A stretch of 27,118 nucleotides of DNA from the NCBI GenBank assembly GCA_017530465.1, contig JAFXMJ010000367.1, positions 1-27,118 on the forward strand, read 5' to 3'. Positions within the stretch are counted from its first letter, which is position 1; each line of letters begins with the position of its first letter. This stretch comes from Bacteroidales bacterium. Lineage in GTDB: Bacteria; Bacteroidota; Bacteroidia; Bacteroidales; UBA3824. The notes beneath the pieces are model-generated. The model worked only from the letters and a program-made list of their open reading frames with translations. It made no database searches and was not told where the DNA came from. Made by a program: the position numbers and the translations under genes. Below are positions 23,622 through 27,118 of this stretch, piece after piece.

Positions 23622-23653
23622 TTGAATTATTGATTTGTTGAATTGTTGATTTA
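23622..23653. repeat. Tandem 16-bp repeat abutting the DUF3109 start codon
   Basis: TTGAATTATTGATTTG is followed directly by TTGAATTGTTGATTTA, 14 of 16 identical. The second unit ends on the A of the ATG at 23653. No -7 element is clear in this leader. Confidence 0.65.
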
Positions 23654-24228
23654 TGTTGATAATCAATGACGTCCTCATCGACGAAGACATATTCCTTCAA
23701 AATTTTGTCTGCGACCTCTCGTCTTGCAAGGGGCGTTGCTGCATCGAGGGCGACCTTGGTGCGCCATTGGAGGCTAATGAACTCGACCTCCTCGAAAAAT
23801 ATTATCCGAAGGTGAAGCGATACCTTTCGGAAGAAAATCGCAAAGCCGTTGAGCAGCAGGGTTTTGGCGTTGTGGACGATGCTGGCGACCTCGATACGCC
23901 GCTTGCCAAAGATGGCGAATGTGCATACGTCACTCACAGGGACGGCATATTGAAATGTGCCTACGAATGTGCCTACCTCGACGGCAAAATCCCATGGCGC
24001 AAACCAGCCTCGTGTTACCTATATCCCATCCGTGTGGGCAAGGCCGGCCCTTACAAAACCCTCAAATTTGACCGCTGGCACATCTGCGACTGTGCGCTCA
24101 TCAAGGGCGAGAGGCAGGGCGTGCCGTGTTACAAATTCCTCGAAGGCCCACTCACAGATGTGTTTGGAGAAGATTTTTACCGTCAATTGTGCGAAGTAGG
24201 GGAGGCGTGGCTCAATAGCCGGACATAA
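23653..24228 (+). CDS. DUF3109 family cysteine-rich protein
   Basis: This 191-residue protein, probably cytosolic, matches the DUF3109 family of Bacteroidota. It contains twelve cysteines: FVC20DLSSC25KGRC29C30 near the N-terminus, then GEC, LKCAYEC, ASC, HICDC, PC and LC. The spacing resembles the CxxxCxxCC clusters of YkgJ/Flavin-type zinc or iron-sulfur binding domains, so metal binding is likely, but the cofactor and reaction are unknown. It has no signal peptide or membrane segment. A terminator separates it from rnc, and a tandem repeat lies over its leader. Confidence 0.85.
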   Translation: MLIINDVLIDEDIFLQNFVCDLSSCKGRCCIEGDLGAPLEANELDLLEKYYPKVKRYLSEENRKAVEQQGFGVVDDAGDLDTPLAKDGECAYVTHRDGILKCAYECAYLDGKIPWRKPASCYLYPIRVGKAGPYKTLKFDRWHICDCALIKGERQGVPCYKFLEGPLTDVFGEDFYRQLCEVGEAWLNSRT

Positions 24229-24267
24229 CAACTACTAAATCAGAAACAACAATTTATTATTCTTGAC

Positions 24268-25107
24268 ATGAAACAAATTTTGCTTGCAATTTTGCTCGTC
24301 TTTCTATGCGCATTTGACGTATCGGCGCAGAGAGGCATTACCAATAAGAAAAAAAAGCCCACCAATCTGTGGAGCGTTGGCGTTGGCGGAGGCGCAAGGG
24401 TAAATCTTATGAAGATTACCCACCTTTCGTCTTATCTTGAAGTCGATCAGTGGTCGCGCTGTGGCTGTGTTGCTTCGGCATTTGTGAGCCGTGAATTTTT
24501 TGATGGCTTTTTGGGTGTCCGCCCGCAGGTGTCGTATGTGAGTCGTGGAGGTATGTATTTTTGTTGGAAATCTTACGGTTGGACAATCAGCAAGGATTAT
24601 GAGGTCAGGATACGATACATTGACTTTCGTATGCCGTTGATACTCAATCTCGTTGGCAGTAGCAGCCGGAGCCGAATAGTACCATACGTGTATGCAACCC
24701 CGATTTTCGGCAAGACTGTTGGCGGCTATATTTCGCTTGACGGCTCTGTGTTTATGGGCTCGGTGACTGATGATAAGTTGCGCGTTACCAAGGCAAACGT
24801 GGCGGAGCGTTATTTCGGCGCAGGCGCGGGCATTGGCGCAAAGTACAAGTTTGAAATTAATAGGAAAGAATTTTTCATCGGTTTTGAAGCGTTGTACGAT
24901 TACGGCTTTACCAATACATACGGCAAACAGGAGAGGGACGGCAAGTCTATTGACGTGGGACATTTGGTGGATTACGAGAATGTACCGCTCAAAGGCAAGC
25001 GCAGTTTTACGGGCGTGGAGATGCAAGTGACTTTTGGCATGCCGTTCGATTTCAATTTCCATCGCCGCGAAAAGCCGCAGACCACCCGTAGCGTAAGGAA
25101 TCTCTAA
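24268..25107 (+). CDS. Outer-membrane beta-barrel protein (PorT-like)
   Basis: This 279-residue protein has a signal peptide (MKQILLAILLVFLCAFDVSA, then Gln) and a basic linker (NKKKKP), followed by amphipathic strands with many aromatic and Gly residues (LWSVGVGGGARVNL, FLGVRPQVSYVSRGGMYF, YIDFRMPLILNL, YFGAGAGIGAKYKF, VEMQVTFGMPFDFNF). This fits small eight-strand PorT-like barrels. The YDFxxxGGxARVN-type start and the paired strands suggest a surface protein, not a substrate-specific channel. A short basic tail follows the last strand. The neighbouring lipoprotein gene starts 26 bases downstream, so the two may be co-expressed. Confidence 0.75.
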   Translation: MKQILLAILLVFLCAFDVSAQRGITNKKKKPTNLWSVGVGGGARVNLMKITHLSSYLEVDQWSRCGCVASAFVSREFFDGFLGVRPQVSYVSRGGMYFCWKSYGWTISKDYEVRIRYIDFRMPLILNLVGSSSRSRIVPYVYATPIFGKTVGGYISLDGSVFMGSVTDDKLRVTKANVAERYFGAGAGIGAKYKFEINRKEFFIGFEALYDYGFTNTYGKQERDGKSIDVGHLVDYENVPLKGKRSFTGVEMQVTFGMPFDFNFHRREKPQTTRSVRNL

Positions 25108-25133
25108 TGTGAAACACAAAATACTGTAATCAA

Positions 25134-26219
25134 ATGAAAACGAAGATATTGATATTCGCGGCGGTGGTGCTATTGTTGGGCATTGCTATTCCGTCGTGCC
25201 TCGAGAGAGGAGATTCCACAATCGTTTTGGAAGGTGGTGCCGCACGAAATGATGAACCCGCACCAGAGCCCGAACCCGAACCAAATCCCAATCCCAATCC
25301 TGAACCTGAGCCCAATCCCGAGGAAACTTCCATCAATGGTGGACATTATTTCCAAATCGGCAATGCCGTGTTCCACGAAGGCGTCATTCCTTCCGGCACG
25401 TGTGGCGGAGCATTGGAGGTATATATGAACGGTATGGTCTTGGCGGGCGGTACCAACATTGCAACTATTTATTCCGGAACTCAATACGACAAGTTTTATG
25501 TGGGCATCAATGGCGTGGACGGCTATTATGAGTATGTGCCTGAAACTATTCATCAAGAAGATGATTGGTATGTATATTCGATTCCGCTCGAATATTCTAT
25601 GGACTATCAAAGTGACATCGAGATTCAGATTTCAGCCAGCAAAGGCGACTGCGTTTCAAGTGTCTTTACCCAAGAGATTAAATTTGTGAAGAGCCAGGAG
25701 GGCGCGTTGAACGTAATCCTCACCTTCGACAATGCCAAGGACATCGATTTGCATGTGGTGACACCGTCGGGCATTGAGATTTATTATGGCTATACAGGAG
25801 GCTCTTTTTTAATGGAAGATGGCGAAATTGCGTTTATGGGTCTCGACCACGATTCCAATGCCGGGTGCAGCATCGACGGACTCAACAATGAAAACGTTGT
25901 CATCTCGGAGGCGTTTGTCGAGGCTGGCATATACGAGGTTTATGTCGATTTGTTTGACAATTGCAATCCCTCCATCGCTACCAATTGGACTTGTACCGTG
26001 CGTTACAAAGGCGAGCTTGTGAAACCCAATACAGGTACCAATCCGGCCACTGGCGTTTTCCCGGTTGGCGCATCCCCCTTTGACGATGACGAACATAACA
26101 ATCTTGTGATGACATTCTGTGTAGCCACGAGCAAGTCAGGCATTGATATCAGCAAAGTAACCTTCATGCCCAACCGCCCGAGCGAGGCATCATTGCAAAA
26201 AATCGCACGGAAAAGATGA
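25134..26219 (+). CDS. Lipoprotein with EP/NP-rich linker and YfaP (DUF2135)-like domain
   Basis: This 361-residue protein has a lipoprotein-type signal (lipid on Cys22 in IPSC; the box is weak). A low-complexity linker of Glu-Pro and Asn-Pro dipeptides covers about residues 42-66, coded by 6-base repeats. The middle region (about 70-185) is a beta-rich domain I do not recognise. Residues about 193-310 resemble YfaP/DUF2135: FDNAKDIDLHVVTPSG, EIYYG, LDHDSNAGCSIDG, NNENVVIS, and a cysteine pair (NC...TC). Acidic Asp/Asn loops suggest calcium binding, but this is inference. The function is unknown; a surface adhesive or binding role alongside the preceding barrel is possible. Confidence 0.75.
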   Translation: MKTKILIFAAVVLLLGIAIPSCLERGDSTIVLEGGAARNDEPAPEPEPEPNPNPNPEPEPNPEETSINGGHYFQIGNAVFHEGVIPSGTCGGALEVYMNGMVLAGGTNIATIYSGTQYDKFYVGINGVDGYYEYVPETIHQEDDWYVYSIPLEYSMDYQSDIEIQISASKGDCVSSVFTQEIKFVKSQEGALNVILTFDNAKDIDLHVVTPSGIEIYYGYTGGSFLMEDGEIAFMGLDHDSNAGCSIDGLNNENVVISEAFVEAGIYEVYVDLFDNCNPSIATNWTCTVRYKGELVKPNTGTNPATGVFPVGASPFDDDEHNNLVMTFCVATSKSGIDISKVTFMPNRPSEASLQKIARKR

Positions 26220-26238
26220 TTTTGTCAAGGTTTTTTAT

Positions 26239-26246
26239 TACCTTTG
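26239..26246 (+). promoter_or_regulatory. Candidate -7 element for accA
   Basis: TACCTTTG is identical to the -7 elements at 2086 and 19005 and lies 52 bases before the accA start. TTTG at 26221-26224 is too close for a standard -33. Confidence 0.55.
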
Positions 26247-26297
26247 TGCCAACAAAAATAGGGTGTCAATTCGCCCCAAAAAATACATTGAAGACTT

Positions 26298-27118
26298 ATG
26301 CAACTACTTGAATTTGAACAGCCAATACAAGAACTCGAAGAGCAACTCGTAAAGGCAGAAGAGATACAGAAGGCAGGTAGCGTTGACGTAGAACAGACCA
26401 TCAACGACCTCAAAGCCAAGATTGTAAGCACTCGCAAGAACATCTATGACAACCTTACGCCATGGCAGCGCGTACAGGTGTCGAGGCATCCCGAGCGTCC
26501 CTATACATTGGGCTACATCAGGAACATTTGCGACGATTTCATTGAGCTCCACGGCGACCGCAACATCAAGGACGACACCGCGATGGTAGGCGGCTGGGGC
26601 ATGATTGGAGGTCAGTCGGTGATGTTTGTGGGTCAGCAGAAGGGCGAAAATACCAAGCTCCGCCAATACCGCAATTTTGGCATGGCAAACCCCGAAGGTT
26701 ACCGCAAGGCGCTCAGGCTCATGCGTATGGCTGAAAAATTCCAAAAGCCTGTTGTTACCTTCATCGACACCCCCGGCGCATATCCGGGCAGCGAGGCAGA
26801 GGAGCGCGGACAGGCAGAGGCTATAGCCCGCAATATCTACGAAATGTTCCGCATCAAGACCCCCATCATCTGCATTGTGATAGGCGAGGGCGCGTCGGGC
26901 GGTGCTATTGGCATAGGCGTTGGCGACAGGGTTTACATGCTCGAAAACACTTGGTATTCTGTAATTGCGCCCGAGAGCTGCTCGAGCATCCTGTGGCGCA
27001 GCTGGGACTTCAAGCGCGAAGCCGCAGCCGCACTCAAGCTCACAGCCAAGGATATGTACGCCAATAAGCTCATTGACGGCATCATCCCCGAACCCATTGG
27101 CGGTGCGCACACCAACCC
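26298..27118 (+). CDS. accA: Acetyl-CoA carboxylase carboxyltransferase subunit alpha, 3' end outside window
   Basis: From ATG 26298 the frame stays open to the window edge, giving 273 complete codons of an expected 310-330. The sequence is typical of AccA: N-terminal LLEFEQPIQELEEQL, then RHPERPYTLGYI, FIELHGDR, GGQSVMFVGQQKG, NPEGYRKALRLMRMAEKF, the active-site DTPGAYPGSEAEERGQAEAIA and GEGASGGAIGIGVGD, and PESCSSILWRSW. The protein pairs with AccD to transfer carboxyl groups from carboxybiotin to acetyl-CoA, making malonyl-CoA for fatty-acid synthesis. It is isolated from the acpP-fabF cluster by three other genes but serves the same pathway. Confidence 0.97.
   Translation, partial: MQLLEFEQPIQELEEQLVKAEEIQKAGSVDVEQTINDLKAKIVSTRKNIYDNLTPWQRVQVSRHPERPYTLGYIRNICDDFIELHGDRNIKDDTAMVGGWGMIGGQSVMFVGQQKGENTKLRQYRNFGMANPEGYRKALRLMRMAEKFQKPVVTFIDTPGAYPGSEAEERGQAEAIARNIYEMFRIKTPIICIVIGEGASGGAIGIGVGDRVYMLENTWYSVIAPESCSSILWRSWDFKREAAAALKLTAKDMYANKLIDGIIPEPIGGAHTN

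Overview
The window looks like chromosomal DNA from a member of the Bacteroidota, most likely the order Bacteroidales. The support is the -7 promoter motif TAnnTTTG upstream of several genes, the lack of strong Shine-Dalgarno sequences, many Bacteroidota-type envelope proteins (PorT-like barrels, DUF4369 lipoproteins, FKBP lipoproteins, a BlaI/M56/TonB cluster) and the acpP-fabF-rnc gene order. I cannot name the genus. I see no rRNA, tRNA, CRISPR array, transposase or phage gene.

Layout. 1-4346 (+): the end of a kelch-repeat protein, an outer-membrane barrel, a terminator, then a small membrane protein and a large exported protein whose caspase-like domain lacks both catalytic residues. 4442-6751 (+): a patatin phospholipase fused to an outer-membrane barrel. 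6755-9990 (-): a PAP2-family phosphatase, an SSB-like DUF3127 protein, two FKBP prolyl isomerases and a membrane-anchored protein of unknown function. 10178-15073 (+): a thioredoxin-fold lipoprotein without its CxxC, SppA and IlvD, ending at a terminator. 15341-18017 (+): a BlaI-type repressor, an M56 membrane metallopeptidase, a 73-residue protein resembling only the N-terminus of TonB, and a full TonB. 18166-20982 (+): a two-domain universal stress protein, a PdxA-like protein and DeoC. 21224-23518 (+): acpP, fabF and rnc, closed by a strong terminator. 23653-26219 (+): a Cys-rich DUF3109 protein, a PorT-like barrel and a YfaP-like lipoprotein. 26298 to the end: accA, cut by the window edge.

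How the genes fit together. Housekeeping functions are fatty-acid synthesis (acpP, fabF, accA), branched-chain amino acid synthesis (ilvD), deoxyribose-phosphate catabolism (deoC) and RNA processing (rnc). Much of the rest concerns the envelope: folding (FKBPs), signal-peptide and membrane proteolysis (SppA, M56), energy transduction (TonB) and lipid turnover (patatin, PAP2).

The main unusual theme is loss of catalytic residues in otherwise intact reading frames. The caspase-like domain has His to Leu and Cys to Ser. The thioredoxin-like lipoprotein has CxxC changed to SDVS. The PdxA homologue lacks all three metal-binding histidines. The PAP2 protein is altered in phosphate-binding motifs. 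The other points of interest are the mini-TonB overlapping the M56 gene, an inverted repeat at the BlaI promoter, and at least two families of dispersed non-coding repeats. No intergenic stretch exceeds 300 bases.
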